DNA of 56,377 bases from Bacillota bacterium (GTDB taxonomy: Bacteria; Bacillota; Clostridia; Lachnospirales; Lachnospiraceae): NCBI GenBank assembly GCA_023402845.1, contig JAEYFP010000064.1:1-56377 (forward strand). The letters run 5' to 3'. The position numbers were made by a program, and so were the translations under genes. Under the pieces are notes generated by a model. That model was given only the letters and a program-made list of their open reading frames with translations, had not been told where the DNA came from and ran no database searches. Positions 18,565 to 25,335 of the stretch are shown in pieces. Positions within the stretch are counted from its first letter, which is position 1. Each line of letters starts with the position of its first letter.

Positions 18565-18864
18565 ATGGTCGTGCTGAAGGCGGAATATGCGCTGATGCGT
18601 ACGGCAGCCGTGCGGTTGAGGGAGTTGTGCTTTGAGCTTGCGAGGCATCTGAAAAGCTTGAAAGTAAGTGCGGACCGTCTGGAGCATGCATGGGAAGGCG
18701 AGGCCAATGAAATCTTTAGGTTGCGTATGGAGGAGGACTTTTTTTATTTGAAGATGCTGCAAAAAAGGGCAGAGACAGCGGCAGAATTGTTGCTATCTGC
18801 CGTTAGGGAATATCAAAAAACAGAATTACTGATCGAACAAAAAATAGGAGGAATCAGAATATGA
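18565..18864 (+). CDS. WXG100-type small protein 1
   Basis: The 99-residue helical hairpin protein has the central turn motif Trp-Glu-Gly (HAWEGEANEIF, about residue 43) and a C-terminal Tyr-x-x-x-Glu (YQKTE), which resembles the YxxxD/E secretion signal of WXG100 substrates. The start at 18565 (MVVLKAEY) follows GGAGGTG; an ATG nine codons earlier lacks such a site. It is richer in Arg, Cys and Leu than its neighbours and overlaps the next WXG gene by 4 nt (ATGA). Function as substrate, chaperone or structural partner cannot be told apart from sequence. Confidence 0.75.
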   Translation: MVVLKAEYALMRTAAVRLRELCFELARHLKSLKVSADRLEHAWEGEANEIFRLRMEEDFFYLKMLQKRAETAAELLLSAVREYQKTELLIEQKIGGIRI

Positions 18865-19163
18865 GATCAAAGGAAGAAATCGAAATTGATTTTACAAGAG
18901 CAATCGCGCAGGCGCAGGAGCTTGAAGAAATTGCAAAGGAATTAAGTCAGATTGCAAACGCCCATATTGCGGGTGCACTGGAAATACTTGCCCTGAGCTG
19001 GCAGGGAGAAAATGCGGAGCGTTATCAGGGAAAGGGTATGATGCTAAAGCACGACATGTTTGAGACGGCGGACGATTTGATCAAGGTGGCAAAAAGTATC
19101 CGAATGACATCGGAGCTGGTCTATCGTGCCGAGAAAACAGCCGCTATAGCGGCGATAAGCTGA
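18861..19163 (+). CDS. WXG100-type small protein 2
   Basis: The 100-residue protein is predicted to be two helices around a Trp-Gln-Gly turn (LSWQGENAERYQG, near residue 47). It starts in an ATGA overlap with the previous WXG gene, preceded by AGGAGG. This overlap suggests co-translation and heterodimer formation with protein 1. The C-terminal signal is imperfect, with Tyr-x-x-Glu (VYRAEK) in place of Tyr-x-x-x-Glu, so it may be exported only as a partner. It is acidic in the first helix and otherwise unlike proteins 3 and 4. Confidence 0.78.
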   Translation: MRSKEEIEIDFTRAIAQAQELEEIAKELSQIANAHIAGALEILALSWQGENAERYQGKGMMLKHDMFETADDLIKVAKSIRMTSELVYRAEKTAAIAAIS

Positions 19164-19195
19164 AATAAAGGCAGAGCTGAAAAGGAGAGAAGCGT

Positions 19196-19495
19196 ATGGG
19201 ATTTATACAGGTGACGGCAGCACAATTGCGTAAGAGAGCGGAAGAACTGAAAGGATTAAATATGCGTTTTAAATCGCAGGTGGAATCGTTGACGGCCTGC
19301 GAGCAGACTTTGAAGACGATGTGGGAGGGACAAGCCAATGATACCTTCCACAGTGCATATATCAGGGATCAGGGGCAGATGGAGCGTTTTCACAGTGCGA
19401 TTGAACAGTATGTCGCAGCGCTGCTTGTCATTGCAGCGAGGTATGAAGAGGCAGAGGCAAGAAATACCGCAACCGCCTCGGCAAGAAGCTATTGA
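19196..19495 (+). CDS. WXG100-type small protein 3
   Basis: The 99-residue WXG100 protein has TMWEGQANDTFH at the turn (about residue 42) and a C-terminal YEEAE that fits the YxxxD/E export motif. Its N-terminal start MGFIQVTAAQLRKRAEEL is the classic WXG100 opening (a short strand followed by a leucine/alanine helix). GGAG lies 9 nt before the ATG. It resembles protein 4 more than proteins 1 and 2, and the two may form the second pair. Confidence 0.85.
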   Translation: MGFIQVTAAQLRKRAEELKGLNMRFKSQVESLTACEQTLKTMWEGQANDTFHSAYIRDQGQMERFHSAIEQYVAALLVIAARYEEAEARNTATASARSY

Positions 19496-19559
19496 TGCAG
19501 GTAAATAAAAAGGAAACGAAAACCAGATAAACAGAAAGAATAGAAAGGAAAATAAAATT

Positions 19560-19874
19560 ATGGAAGGAATTTTAAAGGTTACACCGGAAAAACTGATACA
19601 GGCAGCAAATGAATTTGGAACGACGGGAAAGGCAATCAGCATCCTGACACAAGAAATGACAGATATTGTGAACGGATTGAAATCCATTTGGCAAGGGGAA
19701 GCTGCCAGCAGTTATGGAACTAAATTTTTAGGGCTGCAGGATGATATTGAAAAAATCAATCGTATCATTCAAGAGCATGTAACAGATTTAAATGAGATGG
19801 CAGGAGAGTACCAGAATGCGGAAGACGCAGGTATCGAGGAAAGCAGCAGACTGTTGACAGAGATCGTCGGATGA
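19560..19874 (+). CDS. WXG100-type small protein 4 (EsxA-like)
   Basis: The 104-residue protein is the closest of the four to a standard EsxA. It opens GILKVTPEKLIQAANEF, has the turn SIWQGEAASSYG (about residue 41) and a C-terminal YQNAEDAG with the YxxxE export motif. AAAGGAA precedes the ATG weakly. It lies 25 nt before the vWA-FHA gene. WXG100 proteins form four-helix dimers that are secreted by EssC and can be required for export of larger substrates. Confidence 0.88.
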   Translation: MEGILKVTPEKLIQAANEFGTTGKAISILTQEMTDIVNGLKSIWQGEAASSYGTKFLGLQDDIEKINRIIQEHVTDLNEMAGEYQNAEDAGIEESSRLLTEIVG

Positions 19875-19899
19875 TTTTTAAAAGAAGGCAGGACGAAAT

Positions 19900-21201
19900 A
19901 TGGAATGCAATTATAAAACACTGGTACTTGTCGATGACTCGTTGTCAGTAGAAAAGGGAAATCAGGAAATTGTAAAAGCGGTGCTGGCCTATTTGTTTGA
20001 ACATGCGGGCGAAGAAGATGGTTTTGCATTGGCAGTTTTCGGAGAAACCGTTGATTATGCGGCAGATTTTGGAACGGACAGGAAGAGTTTGATTAAAAGT
20101 GTGAACGAGCTTACATTTACCGACAAAGATACCTGTCTTGCAGATGCGCTGATGGAGACTCTTGGGGAATGGCAGCAGGCAGATTTTGCCTGCAGGAGTA
20201 TCCTTCTTGTTACGGACGGATTGACAGAGGAGTCAATCTTGTATCCAAAGGAGGAGCTCTATTTTATGTTGGATAAAACAGATTATCCGATCTATGTAAT
20301 CGGCTGCGTGCAGGAAAACAGCCGGGCTGTGATGAAGGAGCTCGCGGCGATTGCACGCATCAGCGGCGGACAAATATTCTATACGGAATTTGCAGACAGT
20401 GAGGCGGAGGTAGAACGCAAGATTGGAGACGGAGTACTTGAGGCAATGCAGGAAAGACGCGTTCTGTTTTCTGAGCAGGAGGAAGCAGAAGCGTACAGAT
20501 CAAAAGCAGCGGATTCCGAGGTTTCATTGCAGGCAGCGATTATTTCAGAAAATGAAATAATGATTTCTGAAAATGAGGAAACGGATCCGGTCATTTATGA
20601 CCTTTCTTTAGCACCGGAGCAAAACGGATGGTGGAATAGCGGTTATGTGCCGGTCCTATTTGGCGTTGTGTTTATATTGGCATTGCTGTTTGCGGCCGGC
20701 TGTATGTTAATTAAAAAAAATAAAAACAGAAAAACATGCGAAAAGGAATTTATGGAGAGCCTGCAAAATGAGGTAAAACGCCGCAGCAGTCATTTGACAG
20801 AAGGAGATGATAGCTGTGGTGTGACGCAGTCTCTTTTCAGAAAAGAAGCAAGTGCAGGAGATTACAATGCCACACGGCTATTGTTTCAGCAGACCGGTCT
20901 GAGGGATATCCTCTTGGAGGACAGGAGCGATCCGACGAAGCTGTTTCGTGCTTCCTGCAAGGATAAGATTGTTTTAGGGCGCGGAGAAAATAGATGTGAT
21001 GTTGTCATCAGCTATGACAGTTCTGTTTCCGGAAGGCATTGCGAGCTTTATTTGCGGGGAGAACAATGGTTTGTAAGAGACCTGCAATCCTCGAACGGAA
21101 CGTGGGTGAACGACCGGAAGGTATATCAGGAAACGGAGCTTTATTCAGGCGATATGCTGAAGATGGGTCAGCTGGAATTTTTCGTTAAGATGCCTACTTG
21201 A
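19900..21201 (+). CDS. vWA-TM-FHA membrane protein of the type VII-like locus
   Basis: The 433-residue protein has an N-terminal von Willebrand A domain (about 5-190) with a MIDAS-like DDSLS at 12-16 and VTDG at 104-107. An acidic linker follows, then one TM helix (about 248-270), a basic stretch KKNKNRK, and a C-terminal FHA domain (about 355-430, with LGRG, SGRHCEL and SSNGTWVN). FHA domains bind phosphothreonine in the cytoplasm. It sits where EssB/YukC or EsaA would be expected, and neither is encoded nearby, so it may be an alternative scaffold that docks with the FHA-EssC motor. That role is inference. The N-terminal vWA has no signal peptide, so the topology is unclear. Confidence 0.82.
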   Translation: MECNYKTLVLVDDSLSVEKGNQEIVKAVLAYLFEHAGEEDGFALAVFGETVDYAADFGTDRKSLIKSVNELTFTDKDTCLADALMETLGEWQQADFACRSILLVTDGLTEESILYPKEELYFMLDKTDYPIYVIGCVQENSRAVMKELAAIARISGGQIFYTEFADSEAEVERKIGDGVLEAMQERRVLFSEQEEAEAYRSKAADSEVSLQAAIISENEIMISENEETDPVIYDLSLAPEQNGWWNSGYVPVLFGVVFILALLFAAGCMLIKKNKNRKTCEKEFMESLQNEVKRRSSHLTEGDDSCGVTQSLFRKEASAGDYNATRLLFQQTGLRDILLEDRSDPTKLFRASCKDKIVLGRGENRCDVVISYDSSVSGRHCELYLRGEQWFVRDLQSSNGTWVNDRKVYQETELYSGDMLKMGQLEFFVKMPT

Positions 21202-21257
21202 AAGGGATGGTTGGAACTTTCCGATATAAAAGTTTTTTTGGAGGAGCATGGAAGCGG

Positions 21258-22562
21258 ATGGGAGAAATGAGTGAAAAGGAGTTGCTTCTTTTGTCAAATT
21301 ACCTCTATATGGACAGCTCTGTGAAACAGGGAACAATCAAAGAGCTGCTTGCGTTTTATAAAAATGAGAATGGGGATTTTGATATCAATCAGGTGCAAAA
21401 TGCAGGTATCGGAGGAGGAATGAACGCAGAGGATGCCGTGGAATTGTTTACGGAAATGGATCGGTCTTCCGATTCCTTTAAAAATCTTGAGGTTGTGCGT
21501 GTGATTGATGAAGGGGGAATCCGAGGTGTCTGTTTTGCGGAAAACGGTGGCAGGAATGCGACCGTCGTATTTCGGGGAACCGGCGGAGAATACCATGCAT
21601 GGGCCGATAATGTGCATGGAGAATATTTGGCGGATACGGACATGCAGCGGCTGGCTGCAGATTTTATCAGGGATCAATGCGGTGTCTATGAGAACATCAC
21701 GGTCAGCGGCCATTCCAAGGGGGGAAATCTTGCGCAGTATGTGACAGTCGTCTGCCCCGAAAAGGTGGATCGCTGTGTTTCTTATGACGGGCAGGGATTC
21801 GGAGGGCGTTTTATTGAGGAAAACGGAGAAGAGATTCGAGCGGCTGCATTAAAAATCACTTCGATCAGTGCTTATAATGACTTTGTAAATATTCTTCTTA
21901 GACCGATTGCCGGAAGAAGGATATTTGTAGAGAACGAAGGAAGAGGGGTCAATGCGCACAGCAGCTATTGGCTGCTGACAAGCGCTCGATTTGATGAAAA
22001 CGGCAATTTCTCCAGTATTACCCGGCAATCTGCCGCCATACAGGTGTTGGAGCGTGCAACCGCCTTTTTGGTGGAGCGGATGGAAAAGCTTCCGGGAAGA
22101 GGAGATGCCGTTATCAGCAATTTGCTCGCTGCGATTGTTGCTGCAGTCATGAGCGGCGACCAAAGTGAGGAGTACGAACAGAGTCAAATTTCACAAGCAG
22201 CCGCTTTTCTCAGTTATTATGTGTCGGCGGCACCGCATCTTTTCGGGAATTTTACACAGGAACCGATCAAACTTTTTTCGCAAAGCACTTATGTATCCAT
22301 GCCAACTATAAAAAATGCGTCTCTCATTTTGCGGGAGTCGTCCGAACGCATCCGCTGTGCGGCCGTCAGGATCGAGGAGATCAAAGGAAAATGGGGTTAT
22401 TCTCTTACGGCAAATTTTTATGCGGATGCAGTGATGACAAACATTATCGAGAAACTTTATAAAAATCAAAAAAATAATGTAGTTATGAGTCTCACGCTGG
22501 AAGATATAATTGCTCTCTATGAGCAAAAAGAAATCCAGCTTACGGAAAGCATGCATGTATAA
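21258..22562 (+). CDS. DUF2974/Mbeg1-like alpha/beta hydrolase
   Basis: The 434-residue protein belongs to the Mbeg1-like (DUF2974) lipase-type hydrolases. The nucleophile elbow is VSGHSKGGN with Ser153. Asp177 (SYDGQG) and His234 (NAHSSYW) fit the rest of the triad. There is no signal peptide. I chose the ATG at 21258 because GGAGGAG lies 11 nt upstream. A TTG at 21198 overlapping the previous stop, and an ATG at 21267, are alternatives. Its place at the end of the T7SS gene run suggests a secreted effector or an associated hydrolase. The roughly 190 residues after the triad are helical and unassigned. The substrate is unknown. Confidence 0.78.
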   Translation: MGEMSEKELLLLSNYLYMDSSVKQGTIKELLAFYKNENGDFDINQVQNAGIGGGMNAEDAVELFTEMDRSSDSFKNLEVVRVIDEGGIRGVCFAENGGRNATVVFRGTGGEYHAWADNVHGEYLADTDMQRLAADFIRDQCGVYENITVSGHSKGGNLAQYVTVVCPEKVDRCVSYDGQGFGGRFIEENGEEIRAAALKITSISAYNDFVNILLRPIAGRRIFVENEGRGVNAHSSYWLLTSARFDENGNFSSITRQSAAIQVLERATAFLVERMEKLPGRGDAVISNLLAAIVAAVMSGDQSEEYEQSQISQAAAFLSYYVSAAPHLFGNFTQEPIKLFSQSTYVSMPTIKNASLILRESSERIRCAAVRIEEIKGKWGYSLTANFYADAVMTNIIEKLYKNQKNNVVMSLTLEDIIALYEQKEIQLTESMHV

Positions 22563-22654
22563 TCACAGGAAAAGCGGAAAAAATAACAGCAGAAAACACA
22601 TGTGCGGGAACGATTGCCTGACATGAGAAGATACATGCAAAAGGAGAGCGGAAC

Positions 22655-23011
22655 GTGGAATATTTCAATGCATTTTGGGTGGGCGGACTGATCTGCCTGC
22701 TTGTACAGATATTGATGGAGAAGACGAAACTGATGCCCGGCAGAATTATGGTACTTCTTGTATGTACGGGCGCGATTTTAAGTGCAATCAATATCTATGA
22801 ACCATTTATTGAATATGCGGGAGGCGGTGCGAGCGTACCGCTGCTTGGATTCGGAAATATATTATTTCAGGGAGTCAAGAAGGCTGTCGATGAAAATGGG
22901 TTTATCGGCATTTTTATGGGCGGCTTTACGGCCAGTGCGGTAGGAATCAGTGCAGCGCTTATATTCGGCTACCTCGTCAGCCTGCTGTTTAATCCGAAAA
23001 TGAAGAAATAA
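22655..23011 (+). CDS. spoVAE: Stage V sporulation protein AE (SpoVAE)
   Basis: The 118-residue membrane protein has about three to four hydrophobic segments and the family's conserved GGLICLLVQILMEKTKL, a YAGGGASVPLLGFGN motif and VDENGFIGIFMGGF. SpoVAE is part of the SpoVA channel that loads dipicolinic acid into spores. The start is a GTG with AAGGAG 8 nt upstream. It is solitary here: spoVAC and spoVAD are not adjacent, whereas in most genomes they precede it. It ends one base from the stop of the convergent DUF5721 gene, so no terminator separates them. Confidence 0.88.
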   Translation: MEYFNAFWVGGLICLLVQILMEKTKLMPGRIMVLLVCTGAILSAINIYEPFIEYAGGGASVPLLGFGNILFQGVKKAVDENGFIGIFMGGFTASAVGISAALIFGYLVSLLFNPKMKK

Positions 23012-23012
23012 G

Positions 23013-23546
23013 CTATAACTCCTCAAAGTTGATTTCGTGCTTAAATAAGAATTTTTTGATCATATCATCCCATGCACGGTCGATGGACTTGTCGAGAGTG
23101 AATAGGTTTAAGGATGTGGCGGTCGTACACGTGAGCGTGTGGCCGTCATATTTTACGTTCAGAGTCAGACCGTCAATATCTGCACGTGTGAGCACAGTTT
23201 TGACACTGTTTAAAAAACGATCGATGTTTTCATCGGCAAGATAGAAGACGAAGCGGAAAGAAAGGGGAGTCTTTTTTCCCTTGATGAGCTGGAAGCAAAA
23301 GCCCTTCAGAGTACTCCAGCGGGACATCACAGGTGAATAAACACGCCCATTTTCGCGTGCGGCCTCCTCGATATGTATAAGCTCCTCCTGCGAATAAAAC
23401 TCCTTATTAATATGTCCGTCGATTGTAACCGTATTTCCGGTCATAATCGAAGCCTCCGATAACAAAAAACTGTCAAACGCAGTTTCGTTTTCAAAGAGAA
23501 GCTTTTTCATAAAATGCTTGATGTCCGTAACCTTAAGTAAAACCAT
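23013..23546 (-). CDS. DUF5721 family protein
   Basis: The 177-residue cytoplasmic protein begins MVLLKVTDIKHFMKKLLFEN and contains an alternating strand/helix pattern with no TM helix. I recognise it only as the uncharacterised DUF5721 family found in Lachnospiraceae. The ATG at 23546 is preceded by GGGAGGGG, so the longer upstream reading (from 23600) is unlikely. Its promoter region contains a pair of palindromic direct repeats. It could bind a nucleotide or protein partner, but nothing in the sequence shows which. Confidence 0.65.
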   Translation of the reverse strand: MVLLKVTDIKHFMKKLLFENETAFDSFLLSEASIMTGNTVTIDGHINKEFYSQEELIHIEEAARENGRVYSPVMSRWSTLKGFCFQLIKGKKTPLSFRFVFYLADENIDRFLNSVKTVLTRADIDGLTLNVKYDGHTLTCTTATSLNLFTLDKSIDRAWDDMIKKFLFKHEINFEEL

Positions 23547-23559
23547 AACCCCTCCCTGT

Positions 23560-23680
23560 GCACTGCACTTCGTTCCGCGCGATATAATGTCATATGACAT
23601 TACCTTGAATCATTCCGTAATTCAACTGCCTTATGCGCACTCCACTTCGTTCCGGCGCGATATAATGTCTTATGACATTA
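23560..23680. repeat. Two direct repeats each containing a palindrome
   Basis: Copy 1 (23560-23602, 43 nt) and copy 2 (23637-23680, 44 nt) differ by two substitutions and one inserted G. Both contain the block ACTTCGTTCC and the stretch GATATAATGTC. Copy 1 ends in the perfect palindrome TAATGTCATATGACATTA (23585-23602). Copy 2 ends in TATAATGTC/GACATTATA arms around TTAT (23661-23682). They lie upstream of the DUF5721 start codon and downstream of the exonuclease gene. They could be operators, or copies of a dispersed palindromic element. Confidence 0.75.
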
Positions 23681-23708
23681 TATCATGAAACACAGAAAGG
23701 GGATACTA

Positions 23709-24458
23709 TCAAATAAACAGTCCTACGGGGCAATGATCTGATCCGGGCACATCAGTATAAATGACGGCATCCTGTAAACGGTCCTTGAGGCTTTCCGAGA
23801 CAAGAAAGTAGTCGATGCGCCAGCCGGCATTTTTAGCTCTTGCACTGAAACGGTAGGACCACCAGGAATAGATGCCTTCCTGATCGGGATAAAAATACCG
23901 GAAGGTGTCGATGAAACCGGATTCAGTCAGTACGGTAAATTTCTCCCGTTCTTCGTCTGTAAAGCCAGCATTCCTGCGGTTGGTTTTAGGATTCTTCAGA
24001 TCGATTTCCTTGTGAGCTACATTTAAATCGCCGCAGAAAATGACGGGCTTTTTCTTTTCCAGTGTTTTTAAATAGCAGAGGAAGTCGATTTCCCACTTCA
24101 TACGGTAAGGGAGCCTTGCCAGTCCATCCTGAGAGTTTGGAGTGTATACGGTAATCATGTAGAATTCGGGGTATTCCAGTGTGATGACGCGTCCCTCGCG
24201 GTCATGCTCTTCCAGTCCGATTCCACGGGAGACAAAAATCGGCTCCTCTTTCGTAAAGATGGCAGTGCCGGAATAGCCTTTTTTCTCAGCATAATTCCAG
24301 TATTGAAAATAGCCGGGAAGCTCCAGGTCTATTTGGCCTTCCTGAAGTTTTGTTTCCTGAAGACAAATAATATCAGGTTCTTCGGAGTGCAGGAAGTCGA
24401 GAAATCCCTTTTGGATACAGGCACGGAGGCCGTTTACATTCCATGAGATTAATTTCAT
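23709..24458 (-). CDS. xth: Exodeoxyribonuclease III
   Basis: The 249-residue enzyme belongs to the exonuclease III/AP endonuclease family (EEP fold), which cleaves DNA 5' of abasic sites in base-excision repair. Visible motifs are MKLISWNVNGLRACIQKGF at the start, the metal ligand Glu in CLQETKLQ, a central GDLNVAHKEIDLKNPK and the C-terminal GSDHCPVG with the catalytic His. The ATG at 24458 is chosen because GGAG lies 8 nt upstream and the fold starts there. Length and motif set are normal for a functional enzyme. It is the gene often named exoA or xthA. Confidence 0.95.
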   Translation of the reverse strand: MKLISWNVNGLRACIQKGFLDFLHSEEPDIICLQETKLQEGQIDLELPGYFQYWNYAEKKGYSGTAIFTKEEPIFVSRGIGLEEHDREGRVITLEYPEFYMITVYTPNSQDGLARLPYRMKWEIDFLCYLKTLEKKKPVIFCGDLNVAHKEIDLKNPKTNRRNAGFTDEEREKFTVLTESGFIDTFRYFYPDQEGIYSWWSYRFSARAKNAGWRIDYFLVSESLKDRLQDAVIYTDVPGSDHCPVGLFI

Positions 24459-24755
24459 AATGTTAACTCCTTTCATAGATCGTAACTGTTATTAACGAAA
24501 CGTTATAATCAGCCATTGCTTGATAAATATAGTTTAATAAAAAATTAATAATTTGTAAATTAAATTCGTAAAGCCCCATTTTAATGGGATGTTGAAACAT
24601 TTTAAGAAGATGGTTTGCAGATATTAATAAAAAATAAAGAAGTTGTTCACATTTTAGACACATTTATGACATACTATGTTTAAAGTTGATCGAAAAACCA
24701 TAGATATAGGTTATCATCAACAAAAATATTTTATACTTTCAAGAGGAGAAAGATT

Positions 24756-25091
24756 ATGAAGAAAAAGGTAGTATTATTATTAACAGCAGTAGCAGCAAGT
24801 GCAACATTGATGATGGCTTGCGGAAGCACAGAAGCAGCACCGGAAGATGTAACCGTAGAAACTGAGGCAGTTACAGAAGAAGCAGCACCGGAAGAAGTAG
24901 CTCCTGAAACAGAAGCAGCACCGGAAGAAGTAGCTCCTGAAGCAGAAGTAGCTCCTGAAGAAGAAGCAGCACCGGAAGCAGAAGCAGCAGATGCAGAAGC
25001 AGCAGACGCAGAAGCAACAGATGCAGAAGCAGCAGACGCAGAAGCAGCAGATGCAGAAGCAACAGATGCAGAAGCAACAGACGCTAACTAA
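24756..25091 (+). CDS. Repeat-rich acidic lipoprotein
   Basis: The 111-residue protein has a lipoprotein signal with MMACGS (Cys22). The rest is low-complexity: APEEVAPE-like units, then seven exact-length AEA(A/T)D pentads. It should be an extended, very acidic tether on the outer membrane face with no folded domain. AGAGGAG precedes the ATG, and a strong terminator follows, so this is a monocistronic, expressed gene. The repeats make it prone to slippage. Its function is unknown; an Ala/Glu-rich spacer or a decoy surface protein are possibilities. The 279-bp gap upstream (24477-24755) is AT-rich and shows only a small palindrome CCCATT-TT-AATGGG near 24576. Confidence 0.8.
   Translation: MKKKVVLLLTAVAASATLMMACGSTEAAPEDVTVETEAVTEEAAPEEVAPETEAAPEEVAPEAEVAPEEEAAPEAEAADAEAADAEATDAEAADAEAADAEATDAEATDAN
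24978..25082 (+). repeat. Seven tandem 15-bp repeats inside the acidic lipoprotein gene
   Basis: Seven consecutive 15-nt units begin GCAGAAGCA and encode AEAAD or AEATD. The third, sixth and seventh units have ACA in place of GCA at the fourth codon. All are in frame, so expansion or contraction would change only the tether length. Confidence 0.9.
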
Positions 25092-25127
25092 TTAGAAAGA
25101 AGTTGTGCAGAAATAATTAAATTAAAA

Positions 25128-25167
25128 GGCTGTTTACGATCCCGTATGGATCGTAAGCAGTCTTTTT
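25128..25167 (+). terminator. Rho-independent terminator of the acidic lipoprotein gene
   Basis: A 15-bp stem with G-U pairs (25128-25142 with 25148-25162), a CGTAT loop and a run of five T follow the lipoprotein stop by 36 nt. It is well formed. The remaining 168 bases to the aminopeptidase gene show no clear ORF. Confidence 0.9.
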
Positions 25168-25335
25168 GCATATAAATTACATGCTCTTGTTCTGAAAATA
25201 TGCAGTTGTTGAAAGGTTAAAAATATGATAAATTAAGCATAGCTGTCCGGAAAGCTGTGATAGCTTTCGGAGGATGTATAATGCGAGAATTTATGCAAAA
25301 AATAAGAATGGTAATAGAGGGAAAGGTAAAAGAAT

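Noticed and set aside
24871..25077. Leucine-rich minus-strand ORF opposite the acidic lipoprotein
   Set aside because: It is the mirror of the GCA/GAA repeats, has no start context, and the plus frame has signal peptide, ribosome site and terminator.
24978..25082. Regularly spaced short repeats, considered as a CRISPR-like array
   Set aside because: The units are contiguous 15-mers that encode AEA(A/T)D in frame; there are no spacers or cas genes.
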